Shown in pieces: positions 26,571 to 35,902 of a stretch of DNA of 64,000 nt. The DNA comes from Desulfomonile tiedjei (GTDB taxonomy: Bacteria; Desulfobacterota; Desulfomonilia; Desulfomonilales; Desulfomonilaceae). The first letter of the stretch is position 1; each line of letters opens with the position of its first letter. The position numbers and the translations under genes are program-made. Location of the stretch: NCBI GenBank assembly GCA_016218715.1, contig JACRDG010000089.1:1-64000 (forward strand), given 5' to 3'. Under the pieces are notes generated by a model. The model had not been told where the DNA came from and made no database searches. It saw only the letters and a list, made by a program, of their open reading frames with translations.

Positions 26571-27809
26571 ATGAAACGACAGATCTATATGGACAACGCC
26601 GCAACGTCGTTCCCCAAGCCGCCTGGCGTCGTTGAGGCGATGGTGCATTTCATGACCGATATCGGGGCCAACCCGGGTCGGTCGCGCCATGACCGATCCC
26701 TGGAAGCCTCAGAGATGGTGGAGGCCGCACGGGCCGACCTCGCCGCGCTCTTCAATGCCCCTGATCCCACCCGGATCGTCTTTACCCTGAACGCTACGGA
26801 ATCGTTGAATACGGTGATCTACGGAGTGCTCAACCGCGGCGACCACGTGATTATCACGCAAATGGAGCACAATTCCGTGATTCGACCGGTTCGTCATCTG
26901 GAAGGGGCCGGTACGATCTCCGTCTCGGTCGCGCCGTGCGACCGGATGGGCCTCCTGGACGTTGATGCCCTGAAGAAGCTGATTCGCAAGGACACGGCTC
27001 TCGTAGCGCTCAACCACGCCTCCAACGTGTGCGGCACAGTCCAGGACGTTGCCGCGGTGAGGGAAGCCACGCAAGGGATTCCGCTTCTCGTAGACGCGGC
27101 CCAGACAGCCGGAGTGCTCCCCATCGACGTGCAGGCGCTCGGAATTGACTTTCTTGCGTTTACCGGCCACAAAGCCCTGTACGGGCCGCAGGGAACCGGT
27201 GGGTTGTACGTGCGGCAAGGAATACCAATCCGGCCGCTCAAGCGGGGTGGCACGGGAAGCGTCTCCGAACGGGAAGAACAGCCGGACTTCTATCCGGACT
27301 ACCTGGAGAGCGGCACCAGGAATAACGTCGGTATTGCCGGGTTGGCGGCAGGTGTCCGGTTTGTGCTCGACACGGGCGTGGAGACGATCAGGCAGCACGA
27401 AATGGAGCTTTTCTCCACGCTCATAGACGGTTTGATCGACCTGCCGGGCATGACGCTCTATGGGCCGCTCAAGCCGGAGACGCAGGTGGCTATCCTCTCG
27501 GTCACCTTCGATGCGGCCCTGCCGGAGGGGCTGCGCGTCTCTTTCGGCGGATGCGGCGGACGAGCGGTCCCCGCGACCTTTGAGAGCGTCCACCCGCAAG
27601 AGGCGGGGATCATCCTGCAGGAGCAATACGAGATATGCGTTCGCGTCGGTCTGCACTGCGCTCCGCTCGCTCACCGAGCGCTCGGCACCTTCCCGGACGG
27701 CACCGTCCGCTTCAGCCTCGGATACTTCAATACGATGGAAGAAGTGCAGATCGCTATCCGCGCCATACGCAAGATTGCCGAGAAGATCGAGACATCCAAT
27801 GATAAATAG
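26571..27809 (+). CDS. Class V aminotransferase, cysteine desulfurase/selenocysteine lyase-like
   Basis: 412 residues. It begins directly with MKRQIYMDNAATSFPKPPGV, the short N-terminus of the EF2568-like subfamily. PLP lysine is in FTGHKALYGPQG (about residue 200), and the reactive cysteine is in VGLHCAPLAHRALGT (about 365). The family releases sulfur from cysteine or selenium from selenocysteine as an enzyme-bound persulfide. Some members are linked to selenium-dependent molybdenum hydroxylases, and here it follows exactly such an enzyme. An unusual stretch FGGCGGRAVPATFE (about 322-335) replaces the expected strand before the active-site cysteine. It also lies 10 kb from a probable selenoprotein. 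The precise sulfur or selenium role is inference. Confidence 0.88.
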   Translation: MKRQIYMDNAATSFPKPPGVVEAMVHFMTDIGANPGRSRHDRSLEASEMVEAARADLAALFNAPDPTRIVFTLNATESLNTVIYGVLNRGDHVIITQMEHNSVIRPVRHLEGAGTISVSVAPCDRMGLLDVDALKKLIRKDTALVALNHASNVCGTVQDVAAVREATQGIPLLVDAAQTAGVLPIDVQALGIDFLAFTGHKALYGPQGTGGLYVRQGIPIRPLKRGGTGSVSEREEQPDFYPDYLESGTRNNVGIAGLAAGVRFVLDTGVETIRQHEMELFSTLIDGLIDLPGMTLYGPLKPETQVAILSVTFDAALPEGLRVSFGGCGGRAVPATFESVHPQEAGIILQEQYEICVRVGLHCAPLAHRALGTFPDGTVRFSLGYFNTMEEVQIAIRAIRKIAEKIETSNDK

Positions 27810-27910
27810 CACCAACGCAGAGGAATGGGGAACCGGGGCGTGGCATGGCCAGACGGTTCGGCGTCGATCCCCGGAGTTTGCATTCCAGCCCGAGCGACCG
27901 TGCCGGCACA

Positions 27911-27946
27911 TCAAACAAGAAAGGCCACAGATCAGATCCGTGGCCT
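27911..27946 (-). terminator. Terminator of the tRNA-Leu gene
   Basis: On the minus strand, stem AGGCCAC/GTGGCCT (27946-27940 with 27928-27922) is followed by TTCTTGTTT. It begins 12 nt past the encoded CCA end of the tRNA. Confidence 0.8.
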
Positions 27947-27957
27947 GCTGTGGTCTT

Positions 27958-28044
27958 TGGTGCTCGGAGCGAGAGTCGAACTCGCACGGCCTTGCGACCG
28001 GTGGATTTTGAGTCCACTGCGTCTACCGGTTCCGCCATCCGAGC
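27958..28044 (-). tRNA. tRNA-Leu (anticodon CAA)
   Basis: The minus strand gives an 87-nt class II tRNA with a perfect 7-bp acceptor stem GCTCGGA/TCCGAGC, discriminator A, and an encoded CCA end. The anticodon stem GTGGA/TCCAC holds the loop CTCAAAA, so the anticodon is CAA, reading UUG. The long variable arm (CGGTCGCAAGGCCG region) and T arm GTTCGACTC are as expected for leucine tRNA. Confidence 0.96.
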
Positions 28045-28623
28045 ACGTGATGCACACTGGGCGATCCGACCTGTCGGCGCCCCGTCAAGTGAACTATAAC
28101 CGGAATTCTATCGGTACGCAATCTCGAAATATTCAAGCCTGTGGCAGCCTCTCAGTTTTCAGTTGCCATCCTCGGACTGATCGGGTAACGTGAGATTCGG
28201 TTCCGTTTCCCTGCCACCTTTCATCAGGTTGGCGCTTCAGTCCATCCGGAGAAGCGGACAGATTCTTTTACCAAAGTGGCAAGAATAGCGTGCCTTATCA
28301 AGACGACGCTTGGACGGTACTGGACTCCGATGATCTTCCGGTCGGACGGACATCGACGTAGCAGGTGACCTTTGTCCGGCATGACAGAGGCCGCGGTCCG
28401 CAGTTCACCGGTGGTCGGTCAGGCGGCAAGAAGAGTTACAGGTTCCACTCCCCGTATGAGATACTGCCGAAGTCAGTCTCCTCATCGGATGGCCCTGTAG
28501 CACAGTGGTGTAGAGTCCCTGGCGCATCTCCGCGCGCAGGGGAACCCTTTCGAGAGGGTTTGCTCGCGGACCCGTACGACAGCCAGGTCGTCAAAACGAT
28601 TGCCAAGACAAGGGGGTACGTGC
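28045..28623. other. Intergenic, no gene recognised
   Basis: 579 nt between the tRNA and the substrate-binding protein gene. Short frames exist but none has a ribosome site and sensible protein. Presumably it contains promoters for the tRNA and for the transporter operon, but no clear boxes stand out. Confidence 0.5.
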
Positions 28624-29817
28624 ATGACAGCGAGGAACATGGCTTTGGTGTTGGCTCTTGTGGTGTTGCTGGTTCCCGGAATATGCTTCTCGGCGGACGT
28701 TCCGGGTGTCACCGACAAGGAGGTCGTCATCGGCGTGACCACTCCGGTTTCGGGTCCGGCGGCCCTGTGGGGAGTCACGGCCGTGGGCATGAAAGCGTGG
28801 GCTGAGCATGTAAACGCTCAGGGAGGGGTTCACGGTCGCAAGATCAAAGTGCTCATCCAGGACGACGCGTACAATCCGACGAGAGCGCTCGCCAACCTCC
28901 AGGAAATGAAGGGAAACGTATTCGCCGTGTCCGGCCTCCTCGGCACAGCGATCCTCAACGCATCCAAGGACTTTTTCCCTGACAACAAGGTGCCGCTCGT
29001 CACCCCGTACGGCGACGTGCGCATATGGACCAAGCAGCCGAAAGACAAGCTGACGTACGTCTTCGTGGCGTATCCCGATTACGAGGATGAAGCCGAGTAC
29101 ATTACCAAGTATGCGGTGAACAAGCTCAATGCCAAGAAGATCGCCCTCTTCTACCAGAATGACGATTACGGCAAGATGGCTATGTCAGGGGTCAAGAAGG
29201 CCCTGGGAGAACTAGGCGACAAAGCGAAGTTGGTCGAGGCGGTTCCTTATGAGGTTACCGACCGGGCGCTCAACACGCACGCGTTGAAGCTCAAGGAAAG
29301 CGGCGCGGACACCTTGATCATCTACACGACTCCGACTCACGGGGCACTGATCACCAAGGAGACGGCCAAGATCGACTATCGCCCGAATCGCCTCACCACA
29401 TTTACGCTGGGCGACCCCATCATGTTCAAGTTGGCGGGCGAGCCGTGGGAAGGGACCTATGTCGCGTTGCCCGGGAATTCCGGTGTGCCCGGATCCGATC
29501 CGCCGGCAGACAAGGTGGTGAGCGTCCTTTCCAACCTTGACCCCTCGATCAAGGGGAAAGAGTACCTCGCACTCTTCGGCGCCATGTCCATGATTCACGT
29601 TGTGGAAGGGCTGAAGAACGCGGGCCGAGATCTGACCCCGGAAGCCTTCGTCAAAGGCATGGAGAAGATCAAGGACTGGAAGCCCGAGGGGATCGGGGCG
29701 CCGGTGACCTACCTTCCCGACCGCCATCATGGCGTGAACGCCTCCCGGATGGGCGTGGCGAAGGAAGGGAAAGTGGTTCCGCTGGAAGAATTCACGATGT
29801 TCAAGCCCCATTTCTAG
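28624..29817 (+). CDS. livK: ABC transporter periplasmic substrate-binding protein (LivK family)
   Basis: 397 residues from ATG 28624, with AAGGGGG about 8 nt upstream (an ATG at 28600 lacks a site). Signal peptide MTARNMALVLALVVLLVPG, cleaved near FSA. The mature protein starts VPGVTDKEVVIGVTTPVSGPAA, the type I periplasmic binding fold of the branched-chain amino acid/amide/aromatic acid uptake family. It captures the ligand outside the membrane for LivH/LivM. The ligand is unknown. The acyl-CoA synthetase in the same cluster argues for a carboxylic acid substrate rather than an amino acid, as inference. Confidence 0.92.
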   Translation: MTARNMALVLALVVLLVPGICFSADVPGVTDKEVVIGVTTPVSGPAALWGVTAVGMKAWAEHVNAQGGVHGRKIKVLIQDDAYNPTRALANLQEMKGNVFAVSGLLGTAILNASKDFFPDNKVPLVTPYGDVRIWTKQPKDKLTYVFVAYPDYEDEAEYITKYAVNKLNAKKIALFYQNDDYGKMAMSGVKKALGELGDKAKLVEAVPYEVTDRALNTHALKLKESGADTLIIYTTPTHGALITKETAKIDYRPNRLTTFTLGDPIMFKLAGEPWEGTYVALPGNSGVPGSDPPADKVVSVLSNLDPSIKGKEYLALFGAMSMIHVVEGLKNAGRDLTPEAFVKGMEKIKDWKPEGIGAPVTYLPDRHHGVNASRMGVAKEGKVVPLEEFTMFKPHF

Positions 29818-29983
29818 GCATCTCGTAGCTCGTTTCAAGCCCGCCGGCTGTAACTCGTGCCCGCTCGGGTGGCGTGGCTGTCGGCGGGTGATCGTCCCAA
29901 GCGGTTCATCATCCCTCGCGAACGCGGGAGCCTCGAACCAAGGATCCCTTATCGCAAGTTCGCTTGCGCATTTCTGGGATCAT

Positions 29984-30042
29984 GGTGAGACAGGCATCTT
30001 GCCTGTCCAGCGGGAAATGACAGGCAAGATGCCTGTCCCACC
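29984..30042. repeat. Palindromic repeat family A, copy 1
   Basis: Two 24-nt arms (29984-30007 and 30019-30042), complementary at all but one position, flank an 11-nt spacer. Each arm itself contains the smaller palindrome GACAGGCATCTTGCCTGTC. Flanking sequence on the right (to about 30112) carries the CCGTATTTATGAAATGG end motif seen in other copies. It lies between livK and livG and is not followed by a T tract. The rest of 29818-30150 holds no gene. Confidence 0.85.
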
Positions 30043-30150
30043 AATACACCCCGTGGGGCCGCGATGGTTGACAGAAACCGCGTCCCACAGGAATGCGCGG
30101 CCGTATTTATGAAATGGCGCATTAAGTAGTCCGGCACGGTTTGGAGAAGA

Positions 30151-30906
30151 ATGGACCTCTTGAACGTCACACGGCTCTTCATCAGGTTCGGGGGCATACA
30201 AGCCCTCGCAGGGGTGGATTTCCGGGTGGAGGAGAACGAGATCCTCTCGGTGATCGGGCCCAACGGGTCCGGGAAGACCACCCTGTTCAACTGTATTTCC
30301 GGGGTCTATCGCCCCACTGCCGGAGAGATCGTCTTCCGGGGTGAGAGCCTCTTGGGGCTCTCGCCTGACGCCGTAGCCGTGCGCGGGATCGCCCGAACTT
30401 TTCAAAACCTCAGGCTTTTCATGCACATGACGGTAATGGATAACCTCCTCCTCGGGCGGCATATCAAGTTTCGCAAGAATCCACTTCATGCGGTATTTCG
30501 GATCAGGACCGAAGAAGTTCCTCATCGAGGGGCAGTGGAGGAGATCATAGATTTCCTCGATCTTCAGGCCTACCGCAACTCCCTTGTCGCGGACTGCCCC
30601 TACGGTGTTCAGAAACGAGTGGAACTGGGGCGAGCCCTCGCAGTCGAGCCGAAGCTGCTGCTCCTGGACGAACCTATCGCTGGCTTGACCTCGGAGGAGA
30701 AACAGGAATTCGCGTACCAGATCATGGAGATCCGCGGACGGTTCAAGACGGCGATCCTCCTGGTGGAACACGACCTGAGGGTTGCGTCAAAGCTGGCCGA
30801 CCGTATGGTAGCCTTTGAATCCGGTCTTGAAATCGCTCAGGGAACGCCGGAGGAGGTCCAGCGCCACCCGAAGGTGATTCGGGCGTACCTGGGCGAGGAT
30901 GTGTAG
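30151..30906 (+). CDS. livG: ABC transporter ATP-binding protein LivG
   Basis: 251 residues. Walker A GPNGSGKT (about residues 37-44), signature region YGVQKRVELGRALA (about 150), Walker B LLLLDEPIAGL and the H-loop LVEHDLR are all intact. The sequence ARTFQNLRLFMHMTVMDNL is typical of LivG. With LivF it powers the LivH/LivM permease by ATP hydrolysis at the inner membrane face. ATG 30151 has GGAGAAG just upstream. Confidence 0.93.
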   Translation: MDLLNVTRLFIRFGGIQALAGVDFRVEENEILSVIGPNGSGKTTLFNCISGVYRPTAGEIVFRGESLLGLSPDAVAVRGIARTFQNLRLFMHMTVMDNLLLGRHIKFRKNPLHAVFRIRTEEVPHRGAVEEIIDFLDLQAYRNSLVADCPYGVQKRVELGRALAVEPKLLLLDEPIAGLTSEEKQEFAYQIMEIRGRFKTAILLVEHDLRVASKLADRMVAFESGLEIAQGTPEEVQRHPKVIRAYLGEDV

Positions 30907-31157
30907 TCCCCGATGGCGCAGGTACGGGAGCCTATCGGCCGTCCTCGTCGCGGGATCGTCCCTCGGGGAGCACTGCCGGACAAGCCAGCAGTGGCACCCA
31001 CGCAAGGCACCTGGGTTTGGCTACCGGAATGCCGCTGATTCAGAGGAGTGGCAGGCAATCCCGCCAGGTGCGGGACTGGCCCCACAGAACAGCGAATAGC
31101 GCGGGTTTCAGGTCAGACCCCGGGGTTGAGAAACGGAGTGCTGAGAGCTTGGTTTGG

Positions 31158-31325
31158 CAAATGCGGTCACGCATCTCGGGGAGCATGGTGGGACAGGCAT
31201 CTTGCCTGTCCATCGAGCAATGACAGGCGGGACGCCTGGCCCACCGAACAGCCGGTCAGGCCACGGCCATAAACGAAAACCGTGTCCTACAAGGATACGT
31301 GACCGTATTTGTGCAAAGGAGTACT
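31158..31325. repeat. Palindromic repeat family A, copy 2, with conserved flanks
   Basis: Core arms 31187-31210 and 31222-31245 (right arm diverged at a few positions). The left flank GCAAATGCGGTCACGCATCT and the right flank GTGACCGTATTTGTGCAAAG match the flanks of other copies, so the true element is about 170 bp. It lies between livG and livF; the remaining bases 30907-31421 contain no gene. Confidence 0.8.
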
Positions 31326-31421
31326 TGGTGACGACCCACGGCACTATTGTTGTTTATTGATCCACGACCTGTCGAACCAGCCAAGATCGCTTGGCCCTAA
31401 CCTGGAAGACGATTGGACGCC

Positions 31422-32198
31422 ATGCCCCCCCTTCTTAAGATCGCAAACATCGAGACGCTGTACTTCGACCGCATCTACGCACTCCACGGCCTTTCTCTGG
31501 AGGTCAAAGAGAAGGAGATCTTCGCTGTGCTGGGTCCGAACGGCGCGGGAAAGACCACGCTTCTCAAGACCATCGCGGGGCTCATCAAAGACCAGCCCAA
31601 GAAGGGAATCATCGAATTCGCGGGTCAGCGCATACATCGGTTGCCTCCCGAGCGGGTATCCTCGTTGGGGATTGTCTACGTCCCTGAGGACCGGGGTCTC
31701 TTTCGGGAGCTGACGGTACGAGAAAACCTCGAACTCGGCTGCTGGGGTCGAAGAGGCAAAGGCGTCCAGGAGGATCTGGAGGAGACATACGAACTCTTCC
31801 CGATCCTCAAGGCTCGCGGCGACCAGCAGGCCGAGACTCTCTCAGGCGGCGAACAGCAGATGCTGGCCATGGCCCGCGCCCTCCTCAGGAAGCCGAGACT
31901 CCTCATGCTGGACGAGCCCTCCCTGGGACTCGCGCCGATGATCGCGCGGCTAGTCTACGATGCCCTGCTCAAGATCAGCCGGGCGGGAACCACTATCCTC
32001 CTGGTCGAACAGAATGCTCGCCTGGCCTTGAGCATCGCCCACTACGGGTACATCATGGAAGCGGGCCGTACCGTGTTGGAAGGGACGTCCGAACAACTCA
32101 AAGAGAACGAGGACGTCCAGGAGCTGTACCTCGGACTGGGAGGTGAGGCGGCTTCACCCAAAGGCTGGCGGCTGTATAAGAAAAGAAGGAGATGGTGA
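31422..32198 (+). CDS. livF: ABC transporter ATP-binding protein LivF
   Basis: 258 residues. Walker A GPNGAGKTT (about residues 38-46), signature LSGGEQQMLAMARAL (about 143), Walker B LLMLDEPSLGL and H-loop-region LLVEQNARLAL. The order and motifs match LivF. An unusual basic tail (GWRLYKKRRRW) follows the normal end. Its stop TGA overlaps the ATG of the acyl-CoA synthetase by one base, so the two are translationally coupled. ATG 31422 is chosen over TTG 31413; the ribosome site is weak, perhaps because repeat A separates it from livG. Confidence 0.92.
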   Translation: MPPLLKIANIETLYFDRIYALHGLSLEVKEKEIFAVLGPNGAGKTTLLKTIAGLIKDQPKKGIIEFAGQRIHRLPPERVSSLGIVYVPEDRGLFRELTVRENLELGCWGRRGKGVQEDLEETYELFPILKARGDQQAETLSGGEQQMLAMARALLRKPRLLMLDEPSLGLAPMIARLVYDALLKISRAGTTILLVEQNARLALSIAHYGYIMEAGRTVLEGTSEQLKENEDVQELYLGLGGEAASPKGWRLYKKRRRW

Positions 32199-33994
32199 TG
32201 CAAGACCGGGTTACTAACCTGCCTGAACTGTTCTTTACCCAGGTGGCCCGCCTGCATGACCGCGTTGCGCTGCGGCACAAAGAGTACGGCATCTGGAAAC
32301 GCGTCTCCTGGACGGAGTACGGCGAGAACGTCGAGAAGGTCGCGGCAGGCCTGATATCTCTGGGCTTGGCCCGAGGCGAACGCGTCGCCATACTCGGGGA
32401 CAATCGGCCCGAATGGCTGTATTGCGATCTCGGTACGATGTCCGCCGGCGGCGTCACCTGCGGCGTATACCCCACGTCTGCTCCCGAACAGATTGCCTAC
32501 GTCGTCGGCCATTCCGAAACGAGAATCCTCTTTGTCGAGAATGAAGAGCAGGTGGACAAGGTGCTCCAGATCCTCCCCGATGTGGAGCTGCGCCAGGTGA
32601 TCGTCTGGGACCCCAAAGGCCTGTGGGGTTTTACCCACGAGAAGATCATCTTCTTCGAGGAATTTCTTCGGATCGGTGAAGCATACCTGAAAGAAAACCC
32701 GGAGATCGTTCGCAATTCCATCAAGGCAATCGATGAGGATGACACTGCCCTGATCATCTACACCTCAGGCACGACCGGTAGGCCCAAAGGAGCGATGATC
32801 ACCCACAAGAATGTTCTCAGCATCACCGAATCTTTCCTCGCCGCGTCCCCCACCGCCGAGGCCGACGAAGTGCTGTCTTACCTGCCGTTGGCCCATATCT
32901 ATGAAAATCTCATGTCGCTCTTCCAGGCGGTGATGGCCGGAGGGACCGTGAACTTCGTGGAGAGCATGGGGACTCTCGGTCAGAATCTCCGTGAGGTCTC
33001 GCCGACCGTTTTCGCCAGTGTTCCGCGGATCTGGGAGAAGTTCGCGTCCATGATTCAGATACGCATGTCCGATTCCACGATCCTGAAGAAGCTGCTCTAT
33101 GGGGCAGCGGTCAAAGTCGGCATGAAGTACGTGCGCTCTCCGGAAGGGAGCCCGGACCGAAGGAAATGGGGATTGCTCTACTGGCCCTTGTATTGGACGG
33201 TGCTCTACCACCTTAAGCGGCAGCTCGGCCTGGAACGGGTTCGTTGGGCTGTTTGCGCGGCCGCTCCGGCTTCTCCCGAGCTGTTCGAGTACTACAACGC
33301 GCTCGGGGTCCCGCTCCGGGAAGGATACGGCCAGACCGAGTCCACCGGTGTGATCGCCATCCAGCGGATCGACCGGCCGCGATGGGGGTACGTAGGGGAA
33401 CCGGTACCCGGAATGGAAGTCAAGATCGCGGAGGACGGCGAGATCCTCACGCGGGGCGGTGGGGTCTTCAAGGGTTACTTCAAGGACCTGGAGCTTACTG
33501 CGGAAACGATCAAGGACGGCTGGCTCCATACCGGCGACGTGGGGGTACTGGAAGACGGATTCCTCAAGATCCTGGATCGCAAGAAGGATATCCTCATCAC
33601 TGCCGGCGGGAAGAATATCACCCCTGCGTTCATCGAGAATAAACTCAAATTCAGCCCGTACATCCAGGATGCGGTTGTCATCGGAGATGGGAAGAAATAT
33701 CTGGTCGCCCTGATTCTCATTGATGAGGACAACGTCACCAAGTACGCCCAGGACAACCGGGTACCGTTCACCACCTTTGCGGACCTCACCAAGAATCCGG
33801 AAATCTACAAGCTCGTCGAACGCGAAATGGCGACGGTGAACAAGACGCTGTCGCAGGTTGAGAGTATCAAGAAGTTCGCGTTGTTGCCGAGACGATTCTA
33901 CGAGGAAGACGGCGACGTCACCCCGACCAAGAAAGTGAAACGCCGCTTCCTGGAAGAGCGCTACCGCGACCTGATCGAATCCCTGTACCGATAG
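32198..33994 (+). CDS. AMP-forming long-chain-type acyl-CoA synthetase
   Basis: 598 residues from ATG 32198 (GAAGGAG 6 nt upstream; ATG 32192 abuts the site). The adenylate-forming motif YTSGTTGRPKGAMITHKNV (about residues 189-207), REGYGQTEST, WLHTGDVG and the C-terminal KKVKRRFLEERY region, whose lysine is usually catalytic, are present. It activates a carboxylic acid with ATP and CoA. Embedded between livF and livM, it suggests uptake coupled to CoA activation of a fatty or aromatic acid. Family length and motifs match FadD15/long-chain ligases, but the chain specificity is unknown. Confidence 0.93.
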   Translation: MQDRVTNLPELFFTQVARLHDRVALRHKEYGIWKRVSWTEYGENVEKVAAGLISLGLARGERVAILGDNRPEWLYCDLGTMSAGGVTCGVYPTSAPEQIAYVVGHSETRILFVENEEQVDKVLQILPDVELRQVIVWDPKGLWGFTHEKIIFFEEFLRIGEAYLKENPEIVRNSIKAIDEDDTALIIYTSGTTGRPKGAMITHKNVLSITESFLAASPTAEADEVLSYLPLAHIYENLMSLFQAVMAGGTVNFVESMGTLGQNLREVSPTVFASVPRIWEKFASMIQIRMSDSTILKKLLYGAAVKVGMKYVRSPEGSPDRRKWGLLYWPLYWTVLYHLKRQLGLERVRWAVCAAAPASPELFEYYNALGVPLREGYGQTESTGVIAIQRIDRPRWGYVGEPVPGMEVKIAEDGEILTRGGGVFKGYFKDLELTAETIKDGWLHTGDVGVLEDGFLKILDRKKDILITAGGKNITPAFIENKLKFSPYIQDAVVIGDGKKYLVALILIDEDNVTKYAQDNRVPFTTFADLTKNPEIYKLVEREMATVNKTLSQVESIKKFALLPRRFYEEDGDVTPTKKVKRRFLEERYRDLIESLYR

Positions 33995-34006
33995 AGAGCC
34001 GAACGT

Positions 34007-34987
34007 ATGGACCTTGTAGAAAGCTACCGGGAAGAACTGCAGCTCATCAGAAAACCGTGGACCCGCGTGTGGGTTTCAGCGATTGTGGTGGGATTGTTCC
34101 TTCTGCCGTTGTATGCGCCCCAGCACATTGTGTACGTCGCCACGAGCATATGCATCTATTCCATCGGCGTCATGGGCCAAAACCTGCTGATCGGTTACAC
34201 CGGGCAGATTTCGCTGGGCCAGGCGGGATTCCTCGCCATAGGAGCGTACACGTTCGGCCATCTGGTCCGCTTGGGGGTCCCGTGGCCGGTGGCGCTGTTT
34301 GGGGCGGGCGTCATGGCAGGCCTGGCAGGAGTGATCGTCGGCTTCCCGTCGCTCCGTCTGAAAGGGCCGTACCTGGCCATCGCCACTATGGGATTCGGCA
34401 TAGCCGTTTACCAGGTGTTCGTCAACTCCGAGTGGCTCTCGGGCGGGCGCATGGGGTTGACCATTACGAAGCTCGCAGTGCCCTTCGGACTCCACGCGAT
34501 CACGTTCAATTACGTGTTCAATTTCCTGTTTGCCCTGGCCTTCGCATTGATCTCGTACAATATTGTCTCCTCGTACATGGGGAGGGCTTTCATCGCTATC
34601 CGCGACAACGATATTGCCGCGGAGGTGATCGGAGTCAATCTCGCCCGGTACAAACTGCTCGCGTTTGCAATCAGCTCATTCTACACGGGGATACAGGGAG
34701 CGCTCTTCGCTCTCTTCCTGGGGTACCTCGATCCGGAACTGTTCAGGTTCACCGAGTCGATCACGCTCTTCGTCGCGGTGATCATCGGAGGCCTGGCATC
34801 GGTGGAAGGGTCGATTATGGGGGCCGCGTTCGTGGTTCTTGTGCCGCAGGTCTTCAGCTCGTACAGGGAGTTTGTGCCGGTCGTCTTCGGCGTGACCATT
34901 CTCATTGTCCTGATATTCGAGCCGCTGGGGCTGTCCGGGAGATGGATGAAGACGCGGCTGTATCTTCGCAACTGGCCGTTCCGGTAA
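34007..34987 (+). CDS. livM: ABC transporter permease LivM
   Basis: 326 residues with about eight to nine membrane helices. The hallmark GYTGQISLGQAGFLAIGAYT (about residues 63-82) and the EAA-like AIRDNDIAAEVIGVNLARYKLLAFAIS loop (about 199-225) identify LivM. The gene starts 12 nt after the synthetase and is followed 22 nt later by livH. With LivH it forms the inner-membrane channel. Confidence 0.94.
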   Translation: MDLVESYREELQLIRKPWTRVWVSAIVVGLFLLPLYAPQHIVYVATSICIYSIGVMGQNLLIGYTGQISLGQAGFLAIGAYTFGHLVRLGVPWPVALFGAGVMAGLAGVIVGFPSLRLKGPYLAIATMGFGIAVYQVFVNSEWLSGGRMGLTITKLAVPFGLHAITFNYVFNFLFALAFALISYNIVSSYMGRAFIAIRDNDIAAEVIGVNLARYKLLAFAISSFYTGIQGALFALFLGYLDPELFRFTESITLFVAVIIGGLASVEGSIMGAAFVVLVPQVFSSYREFVPVVFGVTILIVLIFEPLGLSGRWMKTRLYLRNWPFR

Positions 34988-35009
34988 CGGGTGCGGGGTC
35001 GGGAGCACT

Positions 35010-35891
35010 ATGGATAAGTTCTTGCAGTATACGGTAACCGGACTGGCCACGGGCGGCGTCTACGCGCTGGTGGCTATCGGACTGGCGTTGATCTACCGGT
35101 CGACGCGGATTCTCCATTTCGCTCATGGAGACGTAACGACAGCGGGGACGTTCATGACGTTTGCCGTCCTGGGCTACGGCGCTCCCTTTGCAGGGGCCGC
35201 GGTGGCTGGGCTGCTGTTCGGCGCCGTCATTGCCATGCTGTTCTATTTCGTCATCCTGGTCCCCGCGCAACGCCGCGAAGCAACCCAACTGGGGCAGATC
35301 ATATTGACACTCGGCCTCGGGCTGATCATCCAAGGGCTCGTCAGCTACTTCGGCGGGACCGAGCCTCACGCGTTTCCCTTTCCGCTTTCGGAGTTCAAAG
35401 TCTATCGGCTCGGGCCGGTTGCCATCAGCCAGTTGAGCCTGGGAACTCTCGGGATAAGCCTTCTGGCTTGCGGTCTGTTCTACGCGCTCGTGCAGAAGAC
35501 GCGGCTCGGGCTCGCGATGAGGGCGGTTTCGGAGAATCTTCCCGCGGCCCAGACCCTGGGGATCCCAACCCGGCGTGTGCTGGCCCTGTCCTGGGGGATG
35601 GCGGCGTTCCTGGGCGTGCTGGCAGGTCTGTTTCTGGCTCCCGCTGCGATCCTGGACCCGTTCTTCATGCTCGACCCGTTCCTCAAAGGATTTGCGGCAG
35701 CGATCCTGGGTGGTCTCAACAGCCTCCCGGGAGCCATTGTGGGTGGGCTCATCCTCGGCGTTACCGAGGCCTGGGCCGGCGGTTTCGTGTCCATCGCGTT
35801 CAAGAACACGTTCGCATTCATCATAATTGTGGTTGTTCTGCTCGTTCGACCGGAAGGACTTCTGGGCGAGGAGTTCAAGGAGAGGGTCTAG
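35010..35891 (+). CDS. livH: ABC transporter permease LivH
   Basis: 293 residues with about eight membrane helices. The N-terminal GLATGGVYALVAIGLALIYR and HFAHGDVTTAGTF are typical of LivH, as is the cytoplasmic loop AMRAVSENLPAAQTLGIPTRRV (about residue 170) that contacts the ATPases. The start has GGGAG about 5 nt upstream. It is the last gene of the livK-G-F-ligase-M-H cluster; a copy of repeat A follows immediately. Confidence 0.94.
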   Translation: MDKFLQYTVTGLATGGVYALVAIGLALIYRSTRILHFAHGDVTTAGTFMTFAVLGYGAPFAGAAVAGLLFGAVIAMLFYFVILVPAQRREATQLGQIILTLGLGLIIQGLVSYFGGTEPHAFPFPLSEFKVYRLGPVAISQLSLGTLGISLLACGLFYALVQKTRLGLAMRAVSENLPAAQTLGIPTRRVLALSWGMAAFLGVLAGLFLAPAAILDPFFMLDPFLKGFAAAILGGLNSLPGAIVGGLILGVTEAWAGGFVSIAFKNTFAFIIIVVVLLVRPEGLLGEEFKERV

Positions 35892-35902
35892 GAGGCTGTT
35901 GC

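Noticed and set aside
26709-27914. 401-codon minus-strand frame opposite the desulfurase gene
   Set aside because: Arg/His-rich shadow with no motif; the plus-strand gene has all PLP-enzyme motifs.
28495-28580. tRNA-like segment (CTGTAGCACAGTGGTGTAGAG)
   Set aside because: It resembles a D-arm box only; no acceptor, anticodon or T arm can be formed around it.
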